Assembly: GCA_963819075.1 (NCBI GenBank)
Contig: CAWFUP010000002.1
Location: 992,001-1,056,000, forward strand
Direction: 5' to 3'
DNA length: 64,000 nucleotides
DNA from: CAVQBJ01 sp963819075
Lineage (GTDB): Bacteria; Actinomycetota; Thermoleophilia; Solirubrobacterales; Solirubrobacteraceae
Positions 17,803-25,373 of this stretch are shown one piece after another. A program made the position numbers and the translations under genes. Positions within the stretch are counted from its first letter, which is position 1. The number at the start of each line of letters is the position of its first letter. The notes beneath the pieces are model-generated. The model ran no database searches. It was not told the DNA's origin and was given only the letters and a program-made list of their open reading frames with translations.

Positions 17803-18786
17803 GTGAGACGGGTCTGCATCACCGGGGGCGGCGGCTTCATCGGCAGCACGCTGGCGGATCGCCTCGCCGCGACGGGCGTCGAGGTCGTGGTGCTCGACGA
17901 CTTCCGCACGGGGCGCCGCGAGTTCGTCGAGGACCTGCTTGCGCGTCCGAATGCCTCGCTCGTCGAGGGCGACGTGCTCGACCCCGAGGCGCTCGCGCGC
18001 GCCATCGATGGGTGTGACTGGGTCTTCCACCTGCAGGCCAACGCTGACGTGCGCTTCGGCCTGGAGGCGCCGCGCCGCGACCTCGAACAGAACACGATCG
18101 CCACATCGAACGTGCTCGAGGCCATGCGGCTGGCCGGCGTGACGAGGATCGCCTTCTCCTCCACCGGCTCGATCTACGGGGAGCCGGACGTCTTTCCGAC
18201 GCCCGAGGATTGCCCGTTCCCCGTCCAGACCTCGCTGTACGGCGCTTCCAAGCTCGCGGGCGAGGGGCTCATCTCGGCGTATGCCGCCGGCTACGGCTTC
18301 ACCGGGCTCATCTTTCGCTTCGTCTCGATCCTCGGCGAGCGCTACACCCACGGGCACGTGTTCGACTTCTTCTGCGCGCTCAAGCGCGACCCCGGCGTCC
18401 TGGCCGTACTCGGCGATGGCCGTCAGCGGAAGTCCTACCTCTACGTCCACGACTGCGTGTCGGCGATGGTCACTGCGGCCGAACGCCACCAGGACGACCC
18501 TGGTGCCCACATCTATAACCTCGGCACGGATGAGACCGTCGTGGTCGACGACTCGATCGCGGCGATCACCGCCCACCTCGGCGTGTCGCCGCGGATCGAG
18601 CACAGCGGCGGTCGCCGTGGCTGGATCGGCGACAGCCCGCTGATCCACCTGGACACCACGCGCATCCGCGGTCTCGGGTGGGCACCGCAATTGACGATCA
18701 AGGAGGCCATCGTGCGCACGCTCGACTGGTTCGAAGACAACGACTACGTGTGGCGCGACGCGGTGCACGACGCGGCATCGCGATGA
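17803..18786 (+). CDS. NAD-dependent epimerase/dehydratase (extended SDR)
   Basis: A 327-residue nucleotide-sugar enzyme. VCITGGGGFIGSTLADRL at residues 4-21 is the dinucleotide-binding T-G-x3-G-x-x-G motif. VFHLQANADVRFGLEAP, AFSSTGSIYGEPDVFP with the catalytic Ser/Thr, and SLYGASKLAGEG with the Y-x3-K pair follow, and RKSYLYVHDCVSAMV is the usual C-terminal hallmark. UDP-glucose 4-epimerase-like in pattern. In this operon it could act on an NDP-heptose or on UDP-hexose. GTG 17803 is chosen because the upstream in-frame extension from GTG 17731 is Arg-rich and unlike the family. The stop overlaps the kinase start (ATGA at 18783). Confidence 0.85.
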   Translation: MRRVCITGGGGFIGSTLADRLAATGVEVVVLDDFRTGRREFVEDLLARPNASLVEGDVLDPEALARAIDGCDWVFHLQANADVRFGLEAPRRDLEQNTIATSNVLEAMRLAGVTRIAFSSTGSIYGEPDVFPTPEDCPFPVQTSLYGASKLAGEGLISAYAAGYGFTGLIFRFVSILGERYTHGHVFDFFCALKRDPGVLAVLGDGRQRKSYLYVHDCVSAMVTAAERHQDDPGAHIYNLGTDETVVVDDSIAAITAHLGVSPRIEHSGGRRGWIGDSPLIHLDTTRIRGLGWAPQLTIKEAIVRTLDWFEDNDYVWRDAVHDAASR

Positions 18787-19769
18787 GCGTCATCTACAGT
18801 CGAGCGCCGCTGCGCATCTCGCTCGGCGGTGGTGGCACCGACCTTCCCTCGTACTACGCCGACCACGAGGGCTTCCTCGTCGCGGGAGCGATCGACAAGT
18901 ACGTGTACATGCTCACGCACACCGTGTTCCAGCGGCGGTACCGCATGAAGTACTCCGACACGGAGGAGGTAGACACGGTCACCGAGATCAAGCACCCGAT
19001 TCTGCGCGAGACGCTCCTGCGTCACTGGCGCGGTAACCCCCTCGAGATCGCCTCGGTCGCCGACGTGCCGGCCGGGACGGGCATGGGCTCCTCCGGCGCG
19101 TACACCGTGTGCCTGCTCAAGGGCCTCGCCCACGCGCGCAGCACCTCGATCGCGCCGGGCCAGCTCGCCGAGGCGGCATGCGACATCGAGATCGGTGTGC
19201 TCGGCGAGCCCGTCGGCAAGCAGGACCCGTATGTCGCGGCCCACGGGGGCATCTGTGCCTACACGTTTCGACGCGACGGCGGGGTCGACGTCGAGCCGCT
19301 CGAGCTCGACCCCGGCACGCTGCGACGGTTGCGCGATCAGCTGTTGCTCTTCTACACGGGCGAAGCGCGATCGGCCTCGAAGGTGCTCTCCGACCAGGAC
19401 GAGCGATCGCGCGCCGGCGACGCCGAGATCCTCAGCAACCTGCACCGCACCAAGGAGCTCGGATACCAGAGTCGCGTGCTGCTCGAGGAGGGCGACCTCG
19501 ACGCCTACGGCGAGCTGATGCACGAGCACTGGGAGAACAAGCGACGCCGCTCACCGGGCATGACCGACGAGAACATCGACCGTCTCTACACGCTGGCGCG
19601 GCGCAGCGGCTGCACCGGTGGCAAGCTCGTGGGCGCCGGTGGCGGCGGCTTCCTGCTCCTCTACGCTCGCCACCCGGAGGACACGCGGCAAGCGATGGCG
19701 GCGGCCGGCGCGTCGGAGCTGCCGTTCTCGTTCGAGTTCGGCGGTGCCTACGCGAGCGAGAACGCGTGA
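18783..19769 (+). CDS. hddA: GHMP kinase, D-glycero-D-manno-heptose 7-phosphate kinase-like
   Basis: A 328-residue GHMP-family kinase. APLRISLGGGGTDLPSYYAD at residues 8-27 matches the HddA N-terminus almost word for word. DVPAGTGMGSSGAYTVCLL at 94-112 is the GHMP ATP-binding loop, GKQDPYVAAHGG the conserved Asp region, and KLVGAGGGGFLLLYA motif 3. HddA phosphorylates heptose 7-phosphate at O1, giving the 1,7-bisphosphate used by GmhB. All other pathway partners (isomerase, phosphatase, nucleotidyltransferase) lie within 6 kb, which supports the assignment over a fucokinase-type alternative. It overlaps its neighbours by 4 bases at each end (ATGA upstream, GTGA downstream), so is translationally coupled. 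Confidence 0.86.
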   Translation: MSVIYSRAPLRISLGGGGTDLPSYYADHEGFLVAGAIDKYVYMLTHTVFQRRYRMKYSDTEEVDTVTEIKHPILRETLLRHWRGNPLEIASVADVPAGTGMGSSGAYTVCLLKGLAHARSTSIAPGQLAEAACDIEIGVLGEPVGKQDPYVAAHGGICAYTFRRDGGVDVEPLELDPGTLRRLRDQLLLFYTGEARSASKVLSDQDERSRAGDAEILSNLHRTKELGYQSRVLLEEGDLDAYGELMHEHWENKRRRSPGMTDENIDRLYTLARRSGCTGGKLVGAGGGGFLLLYARHPEDTRQAMAAAGASELPFSFEFGGAYASENA

Positions 19770-20806
19770 GTCGCACCGGCTTGCGGGTGGCGATCGCGGG
19801 CTGTGGGCTCATCGGCGCGAAGCGGGCCGAGGCGCTGCGACCGCAGGACGAGCTCGTCGGCTGCTTTGACGCGCGGGCCGACGCGGCGCGCGAGCTCGCG
19901 CTGGCCCACGACGCGGCGACCTGCGCGAGCCTCGACGAACTGCTCGCGCTGCGGCCGGATGTCGTCGTGGTCGCGGTCAGTCACGACGGGCTCGCCGAGA
20001 TCGCCGAGCAGGCGCTCGAGGCCGGCGCGCACGTCCTCGTCGAGAAGCCGGCCGGGCTTGGCGTGGCCCAGGTCGACCGGCTGCGCGCGCTCGAGCGCCG
20101 CACCGGGCGTCGCGTGAAGGTCGGGTTCAACCACCGCTTCTTCCCCGGCATCGCTCGCGCCGCCGCGGAGGTCCACTCCGGCGCTCACGGTGACCTCCTG
20201 CACGTGCGAGCTCGCTATGGCCACGGCGGGCGTGTCGGCTACGACCGCGAATGGCGGGCCGACCCAGCTCGCTCGGGCGGGGGCGAGCTCATCGATCAGG
20301 GCATGCACCTGCTCGACCTCACGCATTGGATCGCCGGCCCGCTGCCGCTGCACTCGGCGCTGCTGCGGACGCACTTCTGGGACACGCCGGTCGAGGACAA
20401 CGCCGCGCTGCTGCTCGGTGACGCCGCGACGCGCACAGGGCCGTGGGCGATGCTGCACGTCACCTGGACGGAATGGAAGAATCTCTTCGCGCTCGAGGTG
20501 TACTGCCGGACCGCCAAGCTGCAAGTTGACGGTCTCGTGCGCTCCTACGGTGCCCAGCGGCTCACCATCTACCGTATGCGCCCCGAGCTGGGTCCCCCAG
20601 ACGTCGAGGAGATCGTGTATCCCGCCGGGGACGGTTCGTGGGCGGCCGAGTGGGTCCACTTCGCCGAGGTCCTCGAGTCCGGCCAGGGTGCGCTGCTCGG
20701 CGACCTCGACGCGGCTCGCTACGCCTGGTCCCAGGTGGAGGCGGCCTACGCCGCCGGTCCGTATGCGGCGATGCGCGAGGGCGTCAACGAGGACGCTCTC
20801 GGATAG
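19766..20806 (+). CDS. Gfo/Idh/MocA family oxidoreductase
   Basis: A 346-residue NAD(P)-dependent sugar oxidoreductase. RVAIAGCGLIGAKRAEAL at residues 7-24 is the Rossmann G-x-G-x-x-G segment, ALEAGAHVLVEKPAGLG ends with the diagnostic E-K-P at 93-95, and VGFNHRFFPGIARA follows. GGGELIDQGMHLLDLTHWIA carries the D-x-G-x-H-x-x-D catalytic pattern. Length and motifs are complete. Set between the heptokinase (GTGA overlap) and an SDR, it could oxidise or reduce a ring carbon of the heptose or its nucleotide form, allowing a keto, deoxy or epimerised sugar. The precise substrate is not visible in the sequence. Confidence 0.87.
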   Translation: MSRTGLRVAIAGCGLIGAKRAEALRPQDELVGCFDARADAARELALAHDAATCASLDELLALRPDVVVVAVSHDGLAEIAEQALEAGAHVLVEKPAGLGVAQVDRLRALERRTGRRVKVGFNHRFFPGIARAAAEVHSGAHGDLLHVRARYGHGGRVGYDREWRADPARSGGGELIDQGMHLLDLTHWIAGPLPLHSALLRTHFWDTPVEDNAALLLGDAATRTGPWAMLHVTWTEWKNLFALEVYCRTAKLQVDGLVRSYGAQRLTIYRMRPELGPPDVEEIVYPAGDGSWAAEWVHFAEVLESGQGALLGDLDAARYAWSQVEAAYAAGPYAAMREGVNEDALG

Positions 20807-20819
20807 AGTGCTCGCGTCG

Positions 20820-21695
20820 ATGACTGCCTCCCTCGCCGGTCGCACTGCGCTCATCACGGGCGCAACGCAAGGCTTGGGGCTCGAGATCGCGCACGCCTAT
20901 CTGCGCTCCGGCGCGCAGGGCGTGTACATCTGCGGTCGCAATGCCGGCGCGCTCGAGACGGCCCTCGGCGAGCTGCGCGGTGGCTGCGACGCCGCTCAGC
21001 AAGTCGCCGGCGAGGTCGCCGACGTCTCCGACGCGGACGACGTGCAGCGCCTCGTCTCCGGGGCGATGAGCGCGCTCGGCGGCGTCACGATCCTGGTGAA
21101 CAACGCCGGGGTGTACGGACCGAAGGGCTCGGTCGCGCAGGTCGAATGGCTCGACTGGGTGCGCACGATCGAGATCAACCTGCTCGGTTCGGTGCTGCTC
21201 GCTCGTGCGCTCGTCGACCACTTCGTGCAGCGCGGCTACGGCAAGGTGGTCCAGCTGTCCGGTGGTGGCGCCACGGCCCCGCTACCCTCGCTCAGCGCGT
21301 ATGCGGCGTCGAAGTCCGCCGTCGTGCGCTTCACCGAGACGCTCGCGCTCGAGCTTCGTGAGCACGGTGTCGACGTCAATGCGCTCGCCCCCGGTGCGCT
21401 CAACACGCGCATGCTCGACGAGGTGCTCGAGGCCGGTCCCGAGCGCATTGATCCGGCCTACTACGAACGCGCACTCCAACAGCAGGCCACGGGTGGGGTG
21501 CCACTGGCGCGTGGCGCCGAGCTCGCCGTCTTCCTCGGCTCGGCCGCCAGCGACGGCATCTCGGGCAAGCTCATCAGCGCCGTGTGGGACCCGTGGACCG
21601 AACTGGCCAATCACCTCGATGACCTCGCAGGAGACGTCTACACGTTGCGCCGGATCGTGCCGGCCGACCGCGGGCTCACCTGGGGCGATGGATGA
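20820..21695 (+). CDS. Short-chain dehydrogenase/reductase
   Basis: A 291-residue classical SDR. LITGATQGLG at residues 11-20 is T-G-x3-G-x-G; ILVNNAGVYGPKG is the N-N-A-G motif; KVVQLSGGGATAPLPSLSAY followed by AASK gives the catalytic Ser and Y-x3-K. The tail is about 40 residues longer than a minimal SDR and contains SDGISGKLISAVWDPW, seen in sugar-modifying SDRs. It probably reduces a keto sugar made by a partner enzyme; substrate unproven. ATG 20820 follows the oxidoreductase by 13 bases, and TAGAGT at 20804-20809 might be a weak internal promoter. It overlaps the GT2 start by 8 bases. Confidence 0.85.
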   Translation: MTASLAGRTALITGATQGLGLEIAHAYLRSGAQGVYICGRNAGALETALGELRGGCDAAQQVAGEVADVSDADDVQRLVSGAMSALGGVTILVNNAGVYGPKGSVAQVEWLDWVRTIEINLLGSVLLARALVDHFVQRGYGKVVQLSGGGATAPLPSLSAYAASKSAVVRFTETLALELREHGVDVNALAPGALNTRMLDEVLEAGPERIDPAYYERALQQQATGGVPLARGAELAVFLGSAASDGISGKLISAVWDPWTELANHLDDLAGDVYTLRRIVPADRGLTWGDG

Positions 21696-22713
21696 CGGTG
21701 CCCCCGTCGCCGGTGCGGACGTGACCCTCAGTCCGGACGGAGGCGACGCCGCCGCGCAGCGTCACGACAGCCTGAGCGTCGTCGTCCCCGCTTACAACGA
21801 GGAGGACAACGTCGACCGGCTGTACGAGCGTCTCGTCGAGGTCCTCGAGGGGTTGGACCTTCAGTGGGAGCTCATCTTCAGCGTCGACCCGTCGCGCGAC
21901 CGCACCGAGGAGCTGATCCTTGCCCTGCGCGAGCGCGATCGGCGCGTGAAGATGCTGCGCTTCTCGCGCCGCTTCGGCCAGCCGATGGCGACGTTGGCCG
22001 GTATGCAGGCGGCGAGCGGCGACGCCGTGGTGGTGATCGATTGCGACCTGCAGGATCCACCCGAATTGATCGCCGCGCTCGTCGCGCGCTGGCGCGAGGG
22101 GTACGACGTCGTCTACGCGCAGCGCCGTACTCGAGCCGGTGAGACCCTTCCCAAGCGGATCGTCGCCGCCGTCGGCTACCGCATCATCGGGAGGATCTCC
22201 GAGGTGGAGATCCCACCCAACACCGGCGACTTCCGGCTCATGAGCCGTCGGGTGGTCGAGAATGTCGTGGCGTTGCGCGAGAGTCACGGCTTCCTGCGCG
22301 GGCTGGTGGGACTCGTCGGCTTTCGGCAGACCAGCGTGCAATACGATCGCGACCCCCGCGCTGCCGGCGCCAGCAAGTACAACCGCTTCTGGGGCTCGCT
22401 GGCGATCGGCCTGAACGGCGTCGTCGGCTTCTCCCGCTATCCGCTGCAGCTCATCTCCTTCGCGGGCGTCGCGTTCGCAGGGCTCGCCTTTCTCCTGGCG
22501 ATCGTGTACCTCGCGCTGAAGCTGGCCGGCTTTCCGTTCCCGGTCGGCAACCCGACGATCCTCATCGCCGTCGCGTTCTTCAGCGGGATCCAGCTCCTGT
22601 CCCTCGGCGTCATCGGCGAATACGTCGGGCGCATCTACGATGAATCGCGACAGCGCCCGAAGTACATCATCGAATCGAGCTACGGCCTGGAGCGCCGATC
22701 GCCCGACGCGTGA
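21688..22713 (+). CDS. GtrB/ArnC-like polyprenyl-phosphate glycosyltransferase
   Basis: A 341-residue membrane GT2. SLSVVVPAYNEEDNVDRLYE near residues 28-47, VVVIDCDLQDPPELIAALV with D-x-D and the Q-D-P-P-E motif typical of GtrB/ArnC/DPM1, PPNTGDFRLMSRRVVE, and GASKYNRFWGSLAIGLNGVV. Two C-terminal membrane segments follow (LISFAGVAFAGLAFLLAIVY and PTILIAVAFFSGIQLLSLGV), ending in IGEYVGRIYDESRQRPKYI. It transfers a nucleotide-activated sugar to undecaprenyl phosphate for later periplasmic-side decoration. Placed inside the heptose operon, the loaded sugar may be the modified heptose itself. A GtrA-like flippase candidate lies at 24653. Start ATG 21688 overlaps the SDR stop. Confidence 0.88.
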   Translation: MDDGAPVAGADVTLSPDGGDAAAQRHDSLSVVVPAYNEEDNVDRLYERLVEVLEGLDLQWELIFSVDPSRDRTEELILALRERDRRVKMLRFSRRFGQPMATLAGMQAASGDAVVVIDCDLQDPPELIAALVARWREGYDVVYAQRRTRAGETLPKRIVAAVGYRIIGRISEVEIPPNTGDFRLMSRRVVENVVALRESHGFLRGLVGLVGFRQTSVQYDRDPRAAGASKYNRFWGSLAIGLNGVVGFSRYPLQLISFAGVAFAGLAFLLAIVYLALKLAGFPFPVGNPTILIAVAFFSGIQLLSLGVIGEYVGRIYDESRQRPKYIIESSYGLERRSPDA

Positions 22714-23411
22714 GCGGTTTGCCACCAATCTGCATCCTCGCGGGTGGCCTCGGCACGCGATTGGGCGAGCGCGTGCGCGACACGCCCAAACCGCTGCTCG
22801 AGGTCGCCGGCCAGCCGTTCCTCCTGCACCAGCTGCGCTTGCTCTCCGAGCACGGCGCTCGGGAGGCCGTGCTGTGTGTGGGGTATCTGGGCGAGCTCAT
22901 CGAGGACCGGATCGGCTGCCAGCAGTTCGGCATTCGCATCGCCTACAGCTACGACTCGCGGGCGCTCGACGGCACGCTCGGGGCCATCCGTCGCGCCGTC
23001 CCCAAACTCGGCGAGCGCTTTCTCGTGCTGTACGGCGACACGTATCTCCGCATCGACTACGAGGCCGCCGCCGCGGCGTGGACGGCGAGCGGGCTGCCCG
23101 CGTTAATGACCGTGCTGCGTAACGACGGCCGCTGGGACGCCTCGAATGCGCGCTACTGGGATGGCCGCGTGGTCGCCTACGACAAGCGCGCTCCCACCGC
23201 CGACATGCACTGGATCGACTACGGCCTCGGCGGCCTGTGCGTGGAAGCCCTCGCCGTGGCGCAGGATGGCGAGAGCGACCTGGCCGCGTTGTACTCCCTC
23301 CTCGCTGCGGACGGCCGGCTGTGCGGCTACGAGGCGGTGGAACGCTTCTACGAGATCGGTTCGGCGGAGTCCCTCGCCGAGACCGACGAGTTCCTGCGTC
23401 GGCTCAGCTGA
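22710..23411 (+). CDS. hddC: Nucleotidyltransferase, heptose-1-phosphate guanylyltransferase-like
   Basis: A 233-residue sugar-1-phosphate nucleotidyltransferase. ICILAGGLGTRLGERVRDTP at residues 7-26 is the G-G-x-G-T-R-L loop, followed by KPLLEVAGQPFL. VLYGDTYLRIDYEA has the metal-binding G-D, and WIDYGLGGLCVEALAV and RFYEIGSAESL complete the fold. Short length without a hexapeptide-repeat tail fits HddC (GDP-D-glycero-alpha-D-manno-heptose synthesis) and similar enzymes. Base specificity (GTP, ADP or CTP) cannot be decided. It is the last gene of the plus operon; GTG 22710 overlaps the GT2 stop (GTGA). 32 bases separate it from the convergent phosphatase. Confidence 0.82.
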   Translation: MSGLPPICILAGGLGTRLGERVRDTPKPLLEVAGQPFLLHQLRLLSEHGAREAVLCVGYLGELIEDRIGCQQFGIRIAYSYDSRALDGTLGAIRRAVPKLGERFLVLYGDTYLRIDYEAAAAAWTASGLPALMTVLRNDGRWDASNARYWDGRVVAYDKRAPTADMHWIDYGLGGLCVEALAVAQDGESDLAALYSLLAADGRLCGYEAVERFYEIGSAESLAETDEFLRRLS

Positions 23412-23443
23412 GCGCGCTCTCCGGCCCGCCTCGCGAGCAGGGG

Positions 23444-24037
23444 CTAACGGTCGGTGCCAGCCGCCATGATGCGGTCGGCCGCGGCCGCGAGATCGCACGC
23501 GGTCTCGTCCGGCCGCGCGGACCCGCGGCGCCGGTGCGTGGAGGACGGATGGTCGAGCAGGATCGTGCGGACGCCCGCCGCCTGCCCCGCCTCGATGTCG
23601 ACGTCGGAGTCGCCGACCATCCAGCAGCGGCCGGCCTCCAGACCGTTGTCGGCGAGCGCGTCGAGGAGCATGCCCGGCGACGGCTTGCGGCATCGGCAGG
23701 TACCGGTCAGGGCCGCGACCACGCCGCGCGGGTGATGAGCGCAGTAGCGCCAGTCGTCGATGGCGACCGACTCGTCGGCGAGCAGCTCCACCACCCGGTG
23801 GTGTACCGCCCGCAGACCGTCACACGTGGCCTTCCCCTTCGCCGCCGCCGGTTGATTGGAGACGACGATGAGCAGCGCGCCTGCGGCCTGGAGGCGGCGA
23901 AGCGCGGGTGCGGCGCCGGCCACGAGCCGCACGTCCGATGCGCGCACCGGCGCCTCGGGGACCGCGTCCACGGGATCCATCACCGGCTCGTCGATCACTC
24001 CGTCACGGTCGAGGAAGACCGCGAAGCGCCCGCTCAC
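23444..24037 (-). CDS. gmhB: HAD phosphatase, D,D-heptose 1,7-bisphosphate 7-phosphatase (GmhB)
   Basis: A 197-residue HAD enzyme. AVFLDRDGVIDEP at residues 6-18 gives the D-x-D nucleophile motif with the G-V-I extension seen in GmhB. LIVVSNQPAAAKGKAT is motif II (S-N-Q). CAHHPRG followed 10 residues later by CRCRKPSPGMLL supplies the zinc-binding C-x-H...C-x-C loop, diagnostic of GmhB/HisB-type phosphatases. CWMVGDSDVDIEAGQAAGV is motif IV. It would remove the 7-phosphate from heptose 1,7-bisphosphate before nucleotide activation. GTG 24037 overlaps the isomerase stop by 4 bases. It is the last gene of the minus operon GtrA-isomerase-phosphatase, convergent with the kinase operon. Confidence 0.88.
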   Translation of the reverse strand: MSGRFAVFLDRDGVIDEPVMDPVDAVPEAPVRASDVRLVAGAAPALRRLQAAGALLIVVSNQPAAAKGKATCDGLRAVHHRVVELLADESVAIDDWRYCAHHPRGVVAALTGTCRCRKPSPGMLLDALADNGLEAGRCWMVGDSDVDIEAGQAAGVRTILLDHPSSTHRRRGSARPDETACDLAAAADRIMAAGTDR

Positions 24038-24663
24038 GAGGTCGGCTCCGCGGTGAGCCCCTCCCATTTCCCGGGCTGGGCCTGCAGAGCCGGATGGGAC
24101 ACGAGCAGGTGCCAAAGCACCGCCTGGAAGGACTCGACGTGAGGGGTTATGCGCTCGGCCGGGGCCGAGACGACGATGCATTCGTCGGCCAGCTGGGCGG
24201 CGGCCCCGTCGGGTTTGCCGACGATCGCATACACACGAGCGCCGACCTCCTTGGCCAGTTCGAGGGCGTTGACGATGTTCACCGAGACGTTGTGCTCACG
24301 CGAGCCGCCGCCGACCGAGAAGACGAGCACGGCATCGCGATCGCCGAGGCGAGACGTTCGCAGCCAGGCCGCGAACGTCGTCTCCCATCCCTCGTCGTTC
24401 GCGCGCGCGCTCAGCTCGGCCACGTTGTCCACGGGCGTGTAGGCCTCGAAGTGGCACAGCTTGCGAAAGTCGTTCACGGCGTGCGACGCGTGCGCGGCTC
24501 CACCGCCGACGCCGAGTATGAACAGGCGCCCGCCGCCGTCACGTACGGCTCGCAGGTCGAACGCGATCCGCTCGAGCGCGTCGGGCTCGATGTCCGCGGC
24601 GATCGCGGCCGTCTCGCGCAGGTAGCTCTCCGAATGGCCGCCGTCGGCCGTGCTATTCCTCAT
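24034..24663 (-). CDS. gmhA: SIS-domain phosphoheptose isomerase (GmhA-like)
   Basis: A 209-residue single SIS domain protein. GGGRLFILGVGGGAAHASHA is the first phosphosugar-binding loop, FRKLCHFEAYTPVDNVAELS the core, and AVLVFSVGGGSREHNVSVNI the second loop with serine in the conserved position. GmhA converts sedoheptulose 7-phosphate to D-glycero-D-manno-heptopyranose 7-phosphate, the committed step. The first loop has G-G-G-A-A-H where classical GmhA has G-N-G-G-S-A, so it belongs to a divergent branch also found beside HddA-type kinases. ATG 24663 overlaps the GtrA stop by 11 bases; GTGA overlap with GmhB downstream. Confidence in the SIS fold is high, in the exact substrate moderate. 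Confidence 0.82.
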   Translation of the reverse strand: MRNSTADGGHSESYLRETAAIAADIEPDALERIAFDLRAVRDGGGRLFILGVGGGAAHASHAVNDFRKLCHFEAYTPVDNVAELSARANDEGWETTFAAWLRTSRLGDRDAVLVFSVGGGSREHNVSVNIVNALELAKEVGARVYAIVGKPDGAAAQLADECIVVSAPAERITPHVESFQAVLWHLLVSHPALQAQPGKWEGLTAEPTS

Positions 24664-25153
24664 CTGCTCGGCTCGCCCCGGGCGCGGCGGCGTGGAACAC
24701 GCCGTGACGGAAGACGAAGAAGTTGACGGACACGACGACGCCCGTCGTGGCCAAGTAGACCAGCTCGATCGGCCATCCGAGCGCCTTCGGGAGCACGGCG
24801 ACGGAAGCTGCGGTGATGCCGTACTGGGCTCCGGCGTTGAGGAGGTAGCGGGCCGCCTGATGTTCGAGCGGCAGCGCGAATCCCTCATGGCGGGTCCACA
24901 CAAAGGTGCGCTGCAAGGTGAAGTGCAGAACGAGGCTGACCGTGTAGCCGACGGCTAGAGCGATCTGGAACGGCAGGCCGAAGCCGGAGGCCAACAGGGT
25001 CGTCGTGGTGACGTAGACGGCCATGACCGTCCCGCCCGCCAGCGCGAAGCGCACGCCCTGGTTGACGATGCCGGAGGCCGGCGAGCGCAGCGCGTCGAGC
25101 GCTCGCTTCGCCCGCGGCGTGCCGATCGGCGGCGATGTCGTCAGTGGGCTCAT
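24653..25153 (-). CDS. GtrA-like membrane protein
   Basis: A 166-residue protein with four membrane segments: about residues 35-55 (FALAGGTVMAVYVTTTTLLA), 60-80, 103-123 and 128-148. The first opens with GIVNQGVRFALAGG, and the third region follows the E-H-Q-A-A-R-Y-L-L-N-A-G signature. This is the GtrA family, thought to flip or help flip polyprenyl-phosphate sugars in partnership with GtrB-type transferases; a GtrB-like enzyme lies 2 kb away at 21688. ATG 25153 is preceded at 9 bases by TAACCT (25163-25168, minus), a near-leaderless -10 candidate. It heads the minus operon with isomerase and phosphatase. Confidence 0.86.
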   Translation of the reverse strand: MSPLTTSPPIGTPRAKRALDALRSPASGIVNQGVRFALAGGTVMAVYVTTTTLLASGFGLPFQIALAVGYTVSLVLHFTLQRTFVWTRHEGFALPLEHQAARYLLNAGAQYGITAASVAVLPKALGWPIELVYLATTGVVVSVNFFVFRHGVFHAAAPGASRADEE

Positions 25154-25162
25154 CGGTCAGAG

Positions 25163-25168
25163 AGGTTA
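25163..25168 (-). promoter_or_regulatory. -10-like TAACCT before the GtrA-isomerase-phosphatase operon
   Basis: TAACCT on the minus strand ends 9 bases before ATG 25153. Pattern TAnnnT with short spacing as at 17002, 29021 and 29664. Confidence 0.4.
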
Positions 25169-25359
25169 GCCGGGCGCCGACATGACCGCCGGGCCGAGCG
25201 GGGCGTGTTGGACCGTCCGTTGCGCGCGAACCTCTCGCGCTTGTCCGTGCCGACCGACGCCACGCCGCCTCAGGTCGGTCGACGCCGCGCGAACCTCGGA
25301 GTCCGTCTCGCCACGCGGGTCGCCGCGCGCGCCCGCACGACCCTGCGGCCCTCCTTGTC

Positions 25360-25365
25360 TAGGCT
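25360..25365 (+). promoter_or_regulatory. -10-like TAGGCT before the GT2-flippase-GT4 operon
   Basis: TAGGCT ends 8 bases before ATG 25374, arguing for that start over ATG 25368. The other about 200 bases between the divergent genes (25154-25359) show no gene. Confidence 0.4.
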
Positions 25366-25373
25366 GCATGGTC

